The notes: a model not told the origin generated them from the sequence alone. Shown: positions 1 through 5,399, numbered from the stretch's first letter. The stretch is 5,491 bases of DNA from CAYYAU01 sp964469765 [NCBI: uncultured Clostridia bacterium] (GCA_964469765.1 CAYYAU010000088.1:1-5491), one strand, 5' to 3'. Made by a program: numbers and translations.

Positions 1-2
1 AC

Positions 3-176
3 AAACTTTTAACCATAAAAGAGGTTGCCAAATATTTAAGAGTAAGCGAACGCTCCGTGCTTCGCTACATTGAAGCTGGACGCTTAAAAGCGATTAAGGT
101 TGGCTATTGGCGAGTATCAGAAAAAGCGTTAGAGGATTTTATTAAGCGAAATTCTAATTATAAGAAAAAAACATGA
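3..176 (+). CDS. Excisionase/MerR-like helix-turn-helix DNA-binding protein (5' end cut off by the window)
   Basis: The frame is open from base 3 to a TGA at 174-176 and gives 57 residues; the start codon lies outside the window, probably only a few codons upstream. The sequence matches the small winged-helix HTH_17/excisionase pattern: LLTIKEVAKYLRVSERSVLRY forms the two helices, followed by a GRLKAIKVG wing, then WRVSEKALEDFI, and a short basic tail (NYKKKT). Proteins of this family bind DNA as phage excisionases, BldC-like regulators or small transcription factors. Its stop overlaps the methyltransferase start in an ATGA (173-176), so the two are probably translationally coupled. That position suggests a regulator of the restriction-modification operon, similar in role to a C protein, although C proteins usually belong to the Xre/Cro family. 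The first 120 bases are about 42% GC and use CGC/CGA arginine codons, richer than the start of the next gene. The family call is solid; the regulatory role is inferred. Confidence 0.85.
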   Translation, partial: KLLTIKEVAKYLRVSERSVLRYIEAGRLKAIKVGYWRVSEKALEDFIKRNSNYKKKT

Positions 177-2056
177 GATATTACGGATGTAAAGATAAAT
201 TATTAAAGTTTATAGAAAAAGCTGTCCGAAAAACAGAACTGTACGATGGTGCTAAATTTGTTGATTTGTTTACGGGCACAACTTCAGTAGCAAGGCATTT
301 TAAAAAACTTGGATATACAATTATTGCTAATGATAATTTAGAATTCTGTTATGCTTTGGCGAAGGCGTATATAGAGTTAAACGAGTTGCCTAAATTTAAG
401 GGCTTGAATAAACTGATTAAGAAAACCACTGATGTTCAAAAACGGTTGGAACTTGATAAGCCCATTATGGGTGACTATCCACATGAAAGAGTTATTAGTT
501 ACCTGAACAATTTAAAACCAATTGAGGGCTTTATATATTCCAATTATTGTCCTACTAAAACTAAAGGTATCAGAACCTTTTTTACAGATGAAAATGGTGG
601 CAAGATAGATGCGATAAGAACTAAAATTCAAGAATGGAAAGAGAACAATTTAATCAATGAATTAGAGTATTATTATTTAATTACCGCCTTGTTAGAGGCT
701 GTAAATCTTGTTTCGAATGTTGCTGGAACTTATGCTGCTTGCCTTAAGAAATGGGATGGGCGGGCATTTAGAAAATTAACTTTGAACCCTCCAGAAATTA
801 TCCCAAGCAAAAGAAGAAATAAAGCTTTAAAACAAGATGCTAATGAACTTATTAAAGAAATTTCAGCTGATATTTTGTATCTCGACCCACCTTATAATAG
901 CAGACAATATATCACTAATTACTTTTTGTTAGAGCTCATAGCAGAAGGTTGGTTTAATAGAGAAATTAAAGTGCGAGGCAAAACAGGGTTAGTGTTTGAT
1001 GAAAGTAAAAAATCTTTGTATAGCCAGAAAAGCACTGCCTATAAGGTATTTAGCGATTTAATTAATAATACAAAGGCAAGATATATTCTTGTTAGCTATA
1101 ATAACGAGGGAATTTTAACGGAGGAACAAATAAAACAAGAGTTAGTGAAAAAAGGAGAAGTAGTAATAAGTCAATACGTCCATAAACGATATAGAAGCAT
1201 TAATCAAGGTGAAAACGATCCGACTTCAGTAAAAGAGCATCTTTTTCTTGTTAAGACCAAAGGCATGAAAGAAAGATTCAATAGACTTAACGGTGCTAAA
1301 TGGTTACAGTATTCTTTTAGTATTTGGCACGACATCAAAAAAAATGAAGAGGAGTGGCGATTAAAGCATCCTGCCATGTTTCCAATTTCTTTAGTTGAGA
1401 GAATAATTGATATTTACACGAACAAGAAAGACCAAGTTATATTAGACCCATTTGTTGGTAGTGGTAGCACAGTTATTGGTGCTCTAAAAAAAGGAATGAG
1501 AGGGATTGGTATAGATTTAAACAAAGAGTATATAGATATGGCTGAAAAGAGAATCAAAAATGTCTACAAAGAATATGACAAGCCTAATAAATATTGGTTA
1601 TTTGTTGACGACGCCATAAATTTAGATAAACGGGTAAAATCCAATTCCGTTGATTTATGTATTACCTCACCTCCTTATTGGAACATTCTTAATGAGCGGA
1701 GAACTGCTGACAACAAAGCTATTAGGAAATACAGCGACTCAATCGCTGACCTTGGCAACATAAAAAGCTACGAGCAGTTTTTAGAAACACTCAAAGGTGT
1801 TTTTGGTAAAGTATATAAAGTATTGAAAAGCGGTAGATTTCTCGTCGTAGTAGTGATGGATATAAGGAAGGGTTCTAAGTTTTATCCATTTCATTTAGAT
1901 ATCATCTCTAATTTACAAGATATTAATTTTCGTCTTAGAGATATTATTATATGGGACAGACAATCTGAATATAATAATCTTAGACCACTTGGCTATCCTT
2001 ACAGTTTTATAGTAAACAAGGTTCACGAATACATTTTAATTTTTGAAAAACCTTAA
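173..2056 (+). CDS. Two-domain DNA methyltransferase: D12-class adenine methylase fused to an N4/N6 (SPPYW) methylase
   Basis: This 627-residue protein carries two complete AdoMet-dependent DNA methylase cores. Domain 1 (about residues 1-365) is D12/Dam-like: YYGCKDKLL near the N-terminus (motif X), FVDLFTGTTSVARHF at 29-43 (motif I), IANDN at 51-55 (motif II), a long helical insert that probably reads DNA, then LDPPYNSRQY at 237-246 (motif IV, typical of N6-adenine methylation). Domain 2 (about 376-627) has HPAMFPISLVERII (motif X), ILDPFVGSGSTVIGA at 423-437 (motif I), GIGIDLN at 444-450, CITSPPYW at 496-503 (motif IV, more often seen in N4-cytosine enzymes), and ends in HEYILIFEKP. There is little room for a target-recognition domain in domain 2. 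The start at 173 overlaps the HTH stop; no strong ribosome site is visible, which fits coupling. It most likely protects a restriction site, with one domain per strand. Family assignment is firm; the modified bases are inferred from DPPY and SPPY. Confidence 0.93.
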   Translation: MRYYGCKDKLLKFIEKAVRKTELYDGAKFVDLFTGTTSVARHFKKLGYTIIANDNLEFCYALAKAYIELNELPKFKGLNKLIKKTTDVQKRLELDKPIMGDYPHERVISYLNNLKPIEGFIYSNYCPTKTKGIRTFFTDENGGKIDAIRTKIQEWKENNLINELEYYYLITALLEAVNLVSNVAGTYAACLKKWDGRAFRKLTLNPPEIIPSKRRNKALKQDANELIKEISADILYLDPPYNSRQYITNYFLLELIAEGWFNREIKVRGKTGLVFDESKKSLYSQKSTAYKVFSDLINNTKARYILVSYNNEGILTEEQIKQELVKKGEVVISQYVHKRYRSINQGENDPTSVKEHLFLVKTKGMKERFNRLNGAKWLQYSFSIWHDIKKNEEEWRLKHPAMFPISLVERIIDIYTNKKDQVILDPFVGSGSTVIGALKKGMRGIGIDLNKEYIDMAEKRIKNVYKEYDKPNKYWLFVDDAINLDKRVKSNSVDLCITSPPYWNILNERRTADNKAIRKYSDSIADLGNIKSYEQFLETLKGVFGKVYKVLKSGRFLVVVVMDIRKGSKFYPFHLDIISNLQDINFRLRDIIIWDRQSEYNNLRPLGYPYSFIVNKVHEYILIFEKP

Positions 2057-2061
2057 GAAAT

Positions 2062-2952
2062 ATGGATAAAACAAACAAATTATCATCATTTTTAAACGAA
2101 GACATGGCTTATTTCTTGGGTCTTGTTGTAGGGAGAGGAATAATTGTGAAGGGGACAGAGACAAATAAGCTAATAATTGAATTTCCCTTCAAGAATTTAG
2201 AAGCTAAAGGTGTGACTAAAAAATACGATACTCAAATGCATTTATCTGATAGCTTGGATAAAATTGTTAATCGTTTACGAAAGTTAGGTCTTAACATTAG
2301 GAAAGAAAGTGACGCAGAAAACAAAAGTGCAAGTTTAGTTATTGAGTGGTATGGAGAAGATATTGCCTGGCAGTTATTGAGTTATTTATTGGATAAGGAA
2401 CATAGCGACTATCATTCTTTTAGAATACCGAAAGCAATTTTCGAAGCTGATAAAGAAAAACAAAAGGAATTTTTAAGAGGTTATTTTGACGTCACGGGCT
2501 ATATAAGGGCATCTAATGTTTATTTTCATAATCAACATAGAGTTTATTTAGAAGTTGACCATAGAAATTGGTTCTTGGTTTTAGATTTAAAGAGACTTTT
2601 GGATAGTGTGGGAGTGCCAATTCAAACAATAGATTTTGGTCACCCTAATTTTAGAGACCCAGAATTTAAGAAGGCAGCTGGCTTTTGGGCAAAAGAACAT
2701 CAAATAAAAATTTTTGCTAATCGGTTTTTACCGATTGGCTCTTACCTGACTCATAAAGATGAGGTATTGAAGGAACTTGCGTCTTTGAATAAACCAGATT
2801 CGGGTAAGGGAGAGAAGGGAATAAGAATAAAAGAGAAGCCTCAAAATCCCGAGGAGTCATCAGAAAAATTGCCAGAGTTTTTAAGGGGCAAACATTTTAA
2901 TCATTATACTGAACTTTTAGATTATTTAAGTTCAATAGACCAAAATGGATAA
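2062..2952 (+). CDS. LAGLIDADG-fold protein with replaced catalytic acids; candidate DNA-recognition subunit
   Basis: The 296-residue protein has the two helices that define the LAGLIDADG homing-endonuclease fold, about 120 residues apart as in single-chain members: AYFLGLVVGRGII at 16-28 and KEFLRGYFDVTGYI at 135-148, the latter preceded by the usual FRIPKAIF segment (120-127). In active enzymes the second-last motif position is Asp or Glu and binds metal. Here it is Arg25 in the first motif and Thr145 in the second, so cleavage is probably lost; Asp143 is at the other, structural Asp position. Precedent for non-cutting LAGLIDADG proteins exists in WhiA and RNA maturases. Residues 240-270 form a Lys/Glu/Pro/Ser-rich linker, followed by a short tail (LPEFLRGKHFNHYTELLDYL). 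The gene starts 5 bases after the methylase and overlaps the nuclease gene by 8, so it is an integral operon member rather than an inserted homing element. The role as specificity subunit is inferred. Confidence 0.85.
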   Translation: MDKTNKLSSFLNEDMAYFLGLVVGRGIIVKGTETNKLIIEFPFKNLEAKGVTKKYDTQMHLSDSLDKIVNRLRKLGLNIRKESDAENKSASLVIEWYGEDIAWQLLSYLLDKEHSDYHSFRIPKAIFEADKEKQKEFLRGYFDVTGYIRASNVYFHNQHRVYLEVDHRNWFLVLDLKRLLDSVGVPIQTIDFGHPNFRDPEFKKAAGFWAKEHQIKIFANRFLPIGSYLTHKDEVLKELASLNKPDSGKGEKGIRIKEKPQNPEESSEKLPEFLRGKHFNHYTELLDYLSSIDQNG

Positions 2953-3445
2953 TAAAATTTCCAAAAAAGAAAAATCATTATATAAACCAATTCTCAATTG
3001 GCTGGATGAGTATTTGAAGAATAAAAATCCTCGAGCAAAAGTTTCTGTTTATGATGTTCACTCAACAGACTTAAGCGATTTTCTACAGAGAACACCTTTC
3101 AAAAAATACTTCCCCGAATACTCAACTTATAAAATTAGGGTTGATTTAGTTGGTATGGTTGAACAAAAAGGCAAATGTTCTTTAACTTTTGTTGAAGTTA
3201 AATATGGGCAACTGAATTTAAGAGACGTTTCTCAATTGCTCGGTTATTCAAAAATAGTTAAACCAGAATTTGCCTTTTTAATATCCCCTAAAGGATTAAG
3301 CCGACCACTGAGTCAGTTGCTTAAATACTTTAACCGATTGGATATCTTAGAGTATAAACCGAATTATTATATCCGTATAGCGAGGTGGGATAGCTCAAGA
3401 AAGGCAATTCTAATGAATTCAGTTATTCCGCCATTTGGTAATTAA
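2945..3445 (+). CDS. Small PD-(D/E)XK-type nuclease, probable restriction cleavage subunit
   Basis: The 166-residue protein shows the core of a PD-(D/E)XK nuclease: an N-terminal helix (KKEKSLYKPILNWLDEYL, 7-24), a strand with Asp67 (IRVDLVG), a strand with Glu84-Val-Lys86 (TFVEVKYG), then a helix with Gln97 (RDVSQLLGYSKI). The D...EXK...Q set is the metal-binding and catalytic pattern of this superfamily. Apart from roughly 60 C-terminal residues (FAFLISPKGLSRPLSQLL and a closing strand region) there is no room for a sizeable recognition domain, so specificity probably comes from a partner. The start overlaps the LAGLIDADG gene by 8 bases with no visible Shine-Dalgarno site, which suggests coupled translation and near-equal production of the two proteins. 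It is the last gene of the operon. It could instead belong to a broader group of small endonuclease-like proteins of unknown role; the fold call is good, the exact family is not named. Confidence 0.82.
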   Translation: MDNKISKKEKSLYKPILNWLDEYLKNKNPRAKVSVYDVHSTDLSDFLQRTPFKKYFPEYSTYKIRVDLVGMVEQKGKCSLTFVEVKYGQLNLRDVSQLLGYSKIVKPEFAFLISPKGLSRPLSQLLKYFNRLDILEYKPNYYIRIARWDSSRKAILMNSVIPPFGN

Positions 3446-3462
3446 ATATTTTCTACGATTTG

Positions 3463-3488
3463 TCTCCCAAAACGAATTCTTTTAGAGA
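3463..3488 (+). terminator. Weak imperfect hairpin after the restriction operon
   Basis: TCTC (3463-3466) and AAAA (3469-3472) can pair with TTTT (3480-3483) and GAGA (3485-3488) around a 7-base loop, with a small bulge. The run that follows is GT-rich (GTTTGTGTTTGTGG) rather than pure T. It could slow or end transcription after the nuclease gene, but the stem is weak and this may be chance in AT-rich DNA. Confidence 0.22.
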
Positions 3489-3508
3489 GTTTGTGTTTGT
3501 GGTAAAAT
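3481..3508 (+). promoter_or_regulatory. Possible upstream promoter, TTTAGA-N16-TAAAAT with extended -10
   Basis: TTTAGA (3481-3486) and TAAAAT (3503-3508) are 16 bases apart, and a TGG directly precedes the -10 hexamer, giving an extended -10 (TGGTAAAAT). A transcript from here would start near 3515 and carry about 70 bases of leader before the protease gene. It overlaps the weak hairpin at 3463-3488. A stronger candidate lies at 3539-3566. The same TTTkTGGTARAATA pattern recurs before the gene at 5437. Confidence 0.35.
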
Positions 3509-3538
3509 AAAATAATATAGGGCTTATTGTTTTTTCTA

Positions 3539-3566
3539 TTTACTAGTTATCAAAATTTGTTATAAT
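3539..3566 (+). promoter_or_regulatory. Promoter of the protease cluster, TTTACT-N16-TATAAT with extended -10
   Basis: A perfect TATAAT (3561-3566) is preceded by TGT, forming an extended -10, and by TTTACT (3539-3544, 4 of 6 matches to TTGACA) at a 16-base spacing. Transcription would begin near 3573, leaving a leader of only about 11 bases before the ATG at 3584, with no Shine-Dalgarno sequence. This marks 3584-5299 as a transcription unit separate from the methylase operon. Confidence 0.65.
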
Positions 3567-3583
3567 TTAAAGTAGATTAAATT

Positions 3584-4570
3584 ATGACGATGACAAAACA
3601 ACAATTCAAGCAATCACTTAAAAAACTCTCTCAATTAAGAAAAGCAGAGATAATAGTTTATATAACAGGTGATAAAAAACCAGAGCAACGATTTGGTACA
3701 TTAATCGCTTTAGATGTATTACCTTTGTTTTATCAACATCTTTCAAAGATAGGTAAACAAAGAAAAATTTCTCTATTTTTATATAGCTGTGGTGGACATC
3801 TTAATGCCCCATGGCCTATTGTGAATTTAATTCGAGAATACTGCGAGGAATTTGAAGTCATTATTCCCTCTAAAGCTTTAAGCGCTGCGACTTTAGTTTC
3901 GGTGGGGGCAGATAAAATTTTAATGACACCTTTAAGTCAACTTAGTCCCGTAGATCCTATTGGAACTTTTCAAGTTACAGAAGGTAAACAAGAAAGTATT
4001 TCTATAGAAGATGTAACAGGATTCATAAATTTTGCTAAAGAGAAAATTGGTATCGCTGAGCAAGGTGCTTTAGCAGAAGTTTTAAAAAAATTAACAGATC
4101 AAATTAAACCTTCCATTTTGGGATCAATAAATAGAACCCATTCATTAATTAGGGAGCTCACAAAAAAACTTTTAAAATCACATAGGAACAAAATAGACGA
4201 AGAGCGGACAGAAAAAATAGTTGAGAAGTTAACAGAAAAATTATTTTCTCATCAGTATTTTATTAATCGGCGAGAAGCTAAAGAGACGGTTGGCTTTGGA
4301 GAGATAATTCAATATGCTTCCCTTGAGGAAGAAAAACTAATAAATGGAATATTAGAGTATTATCAAGATAAATTAGAAATAAATAAAGAATTTAACCCAA
4401 TGGAGATATTGAAAGATAATGTGGAAAAAGAATACTCACTAATTAGAGCGGTTATTTATAGTTTAAAGCAAGAAAATAATTTTGTTTCTAAATATAAAAT
4501 CGTAAAAATGCCTTCTCCAAAAGGTCAAATTTCTATTAATGTTATTCCTTTTTATAATAAATGGGAATAA
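3584..4570 (+). CDS. ClpP/SppA-fold serine protease of the SDH_sah (serine dehydrogenase proteinase) type
   Basis: The 328-residue protein has the ClpP/crotonase-fold hallmarks of the SDH_sah family. A first strand region (KAEIIVYITGDKK, 20-32) is followed by ISLFLYSCGGHLNAPWPI at 62-79, whose Gly70-Gly71 pair should form the oxyanion hole. IIPSKALSAATLVSVGADKI at 93-112 places the likely nucleophile Ser100 at the start of a helix, and LSPVDPIG (120-127) is the conserved loop after it. Residues 150-220 are helical and charged, and HQYFINRREAKETVGFGE (223-240) matches the H-x-x-x-I-x-R-x-E-A-K element near the end of family members. The family usually has about 280-300 residues, so this is slightly long at the C-terminus. 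No signal peptide or membrane span is seen, so it should act in the cytoplasm. The general base is not certain from sequence. ATG 3584 was chosen because it follows the promoter; ATG 3590 is an alternative. Substrate unknown; the historical 'serine dehydrogenase' name may not describe its activity. Confidence 0.85.
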   Translation: MTMTKQQFKQSLKKLSQLRKAEIIVYITGDKKPEQRFGTLIALDVLPLFYQHLSKIGKQRKISLFLYSCGGHLNAPWPIVNLIREYCEEFEVIIPSKALSAATLVSVGADKILMTPLSQLSPVDPIGTFQVTEGKQESISIEDVTGFINFAKEKIGIAEQGALAEVLKKLTDQIKPSILGSINRTHSLIRELTKKLLKSHRNKIDEERTEKIVEKLTEKLFSHQYFINRREAKETVGFGEIIQYASLEEEKLINGILEYYQDKLEINKEFNPMEILKDNVEKEYSLIRAVIYSLKQENNFVSKYKIVKMPSPKGQISINVIPFYNKWE

Positions 4571-4598
4571 TAATTTAATAACTTATATTATTTTATTT

Positions 4599-4808
4599 AT
4601 GGACACAGGAACCTTTATACAGCAAGAAAATCAATCTTATACTAGTGAAACAAAGCCTAGTATCCAGCAAAAGGGGTATAAATTTAGTAAGCCAGAAATT
4701 AAATTTACTGAAGAGAAACATTCTCTTAAAGAGATTGGAACAGAAGAAGCACCTGAGATGACAGAGGCTCAATGGAAAAAGTATTATAAAAAAATGGGAC
4801 TAGAATAA
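4599..4808 (+). CDS. Small hydrophilic protein of unknown function (69 aa)
   Basis: I do not recognise this protein. From the ATG at 4599 it has 69 residues, is strongly hydrophilic and lacks any membrane span. The N-terminal half is Gln/Ser/Thr-rich and probably disordered (TFIQQENQSYTSETKPSIQQ), the middle is Lys/Glu-rich, and the end (PEMTEAQWKKYYKKMGLE, 52-69) looks like a short amphipathic helix. The frame is also open from an ATG at 4539, but that start would add a hydrophobic 20-residue stretch and overlap the protease by 32 bases. The internal Met is preferred because the protein then begins 28 bases after the protease stop and its composition is uniform. No Shine-Dalgarno site precedes it; a TATATT at 4584-4589 is too weak to call a promoter. 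Lying between the protease and the SQTCDI gene, it may be an adaptor or substrate of the protease, but that is a guess. Confidence 0.6.
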   Translation: MDTGTFIQQENQSYTSETKPSIQQKGYKFSKPEIKFTEEKHSLKEIGTEEAPEMTEAQWKKYYKKMGLE

Positions 4809-4840
4809 AAATTCCGTAAGATTTTTTAATTCAGGTTTTT

Positions 4841-5299
4841 ATGTATAGTGATCTTTCTTTAGAACAACCTTTTTATCAAGGGGATATCTTAACGGATTCC
4901 CCTTTCTTTATAATCCCAAAAGATTTTGGCAAAAAGAATAAAAATATTCATATTGAGGAATTTACAGTGATGATTTTAAGTCAGACATGTGACATTCAAC
5001 ATAGGGATTTCATAGTTATAGCTCCAGTTATCACTATCGAAAAACTTGAAAAAAGCAGAGTAGTTAATAGTGACCAAATTCGGTCGCTAAGGCAACAAAA
5101 AACTAAATATTGGTTTTATCTTCCAAACGACAATAATTTTCCAGAATCTTATGTAGAGTTTACTAAAATTGTTTCTATTCCCAAAAAGTTATTAGATAAA
5201 AAGAAAAGAATAAAATCACTTTCAGATTTGGGTAGACATTGGTTAGCATATAAAATTTCTGATTTCTTTGGAAGACCTATTGATAGACGAGCTGAGTAA
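4841..5299 (+). CDS. Uncharacterised SQTCDI-motif protein (152 aa)
   Basis: The protein resembles a widespread but, to my knowledge, unnamed family recognised by spaced motifs: YQGDIL near the N-terminus (12-17), MILSQTCDI at 44-52, IVIAPV (58-63), a strand pair YWFYLP (90-95) and SYVEFTKIVSIP (103-114), and a final helix LSDLGRHWLAYKISDFFGRP (127-146). The conserved Ser47, Cys50 and Asp51 sit together at the end of a strand and could form an active or binding site; no catalytic activity is known to me. It is cytoplasmic by appearance, with no signal or membrane span. The start has a weak AGG five bases upstream of the ATG (4833-4835). It follows the small gene by 32 bases and is the last gene before the terminator at 5375-5399, so it is probably cotranscribed with the protease. 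Function is unknown; linkage to a protease in an accessory region hints at a toxin, defence or quality-control module. Confidence 0.75.
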   Translation: MYSDLSLEQPFYQGDILTDSPFFIIPKDFGKKNKNIHIEEFTVMILSQTCDIQHRDFIVIAPVITIEKLEKSRVVNSDQIRSLRQQKTKYWFYLPNDNNFPESYVEFTKIVSIPKKLLDKKKRIKSLSDLGRHWLAYKISDFFGRPIDRRAE

Positions 5300-5311
5300 T
5301 CTCCAAATCTG

Positions 5312-5318
5312 AAGGGGG
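5312..5318 (+). promoter_or_regulatory. Strong Shine-Dalgarno sequence before a 12-codon mini-ORF
   Basis: AAGGGGG lies six bases before the ATG at 5325. It pairs with the anti-Shine-Dalgarno end of 16S rRNA with one G-U wobble and is the best such site in the window, where most genes have none. It therefore supports translation of the tiny frame behind it. Confidence 0.4.
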
Positions 5319-5324
5319 TTATTT

Positions 5325-5363
5325 ATGACGAGCAAAAAATGTGTGTTTAACTTACGATGTTAA
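5325..5363 (+). CDS. Possible 12-residue leader peptide
   Basis: An ATG well placed behind AAGGGGG opens a frame of 12 codons (MTSKKCVFNLRC) that ends at TAA 5361-5363, inside the 3' arm of a perfect hairpin (5345-5365) and just before the terminator at 5375-5399. This layout resembles a leader peptide whose translation would affect RNA folding. Against it, the gene downstream seems to have its own promoter beyond the terminator, and a frame this short can arise by chance or be the remains of a decayed gene. Confidence 0.2.
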   Translation: MTSKKCVFNLRC

Positions 5364-5365
5364 AC
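5345..5365 (+). repeat. Perfect 7-bp inverted repeat (hairpin or operator)
   Basis: GTTTAAC (5345-5351) and GTTAAAC (5359-5365) are exact reverse complements around the 7-base loop TTACGAT. As RNA it forms a modest AT-rich hairpin ten bases before the terminator; as DNA it could be a binding site for a dimeric protein. No T-run follows, so it is not itself a terminator. Confidence 0.5.
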
Positions 5366-5374
5366 GGTACTACT

Positions 5375-5399
5375 AAAAGCCCATCGCTGGGCATTTTTT
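5375..5399 (+). terminator. Rho-independent terminator after the protease cluster
   Basis: GCCCA (5379-5383) pairs perfectly with TGGGC (5388-5392) around the four-base loop TCGC; six T residues follow at 5394-5399 and an AAAA run precedes the stem. This is a standard intrinsic terminator. It lies 76 bases after the stop of the SQTCDI gene and ends the 3584-5299 unit. Confidence 0.85.

Noticed and set aside
174-176. TGA read as an amino acid (recoded genetic code)
   Set aside because: TGA ends the HTH protein exactly at the methylase start in a classical ATGA overlap, and the HTH fold is already complete there.
173-2056. A frameshifted or artificially joined pair of methylase genes
   Set aside because: The frame is continuous, with both domains complete and a natural linker around residues 362-376; fused twin methylases are known.
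2062-2952. A mobile homing endonuclease inserted between methylase and nuclease genes
   Set aside because: There is no intron or intein around it, the neighbouring genes are intact, and the 5-base gap and 8-base overlap show it is built into the operon; the catalytic acids are also missing.
3473-3479. The GAATTC palindrome (3474-3479) as the recognition site or operator of the neighbouring restriction system
   Set aside because: A single six-base palindrome is expected by chance, and the two-domain methylase suggests a non-palindromic site.
4539-4598. N-terminal extension of the small protein starting at ATG 4539, which would give a membrane segment
   Set aside because: It overlaps the protease gene by 32 bases, the hydrophobic stretch comes from AT-rich intergenic DNA, and the downstream Met at 4599 gives a protein of uniform composition.
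4809-4840. A terminator between the small gene and the SQTCDI gene (A-rich and T-rich arms around CCGTAAG)
   Set aside because: The pairing is only A-T over a few bases with no GC stem, so it should not stop transcription.
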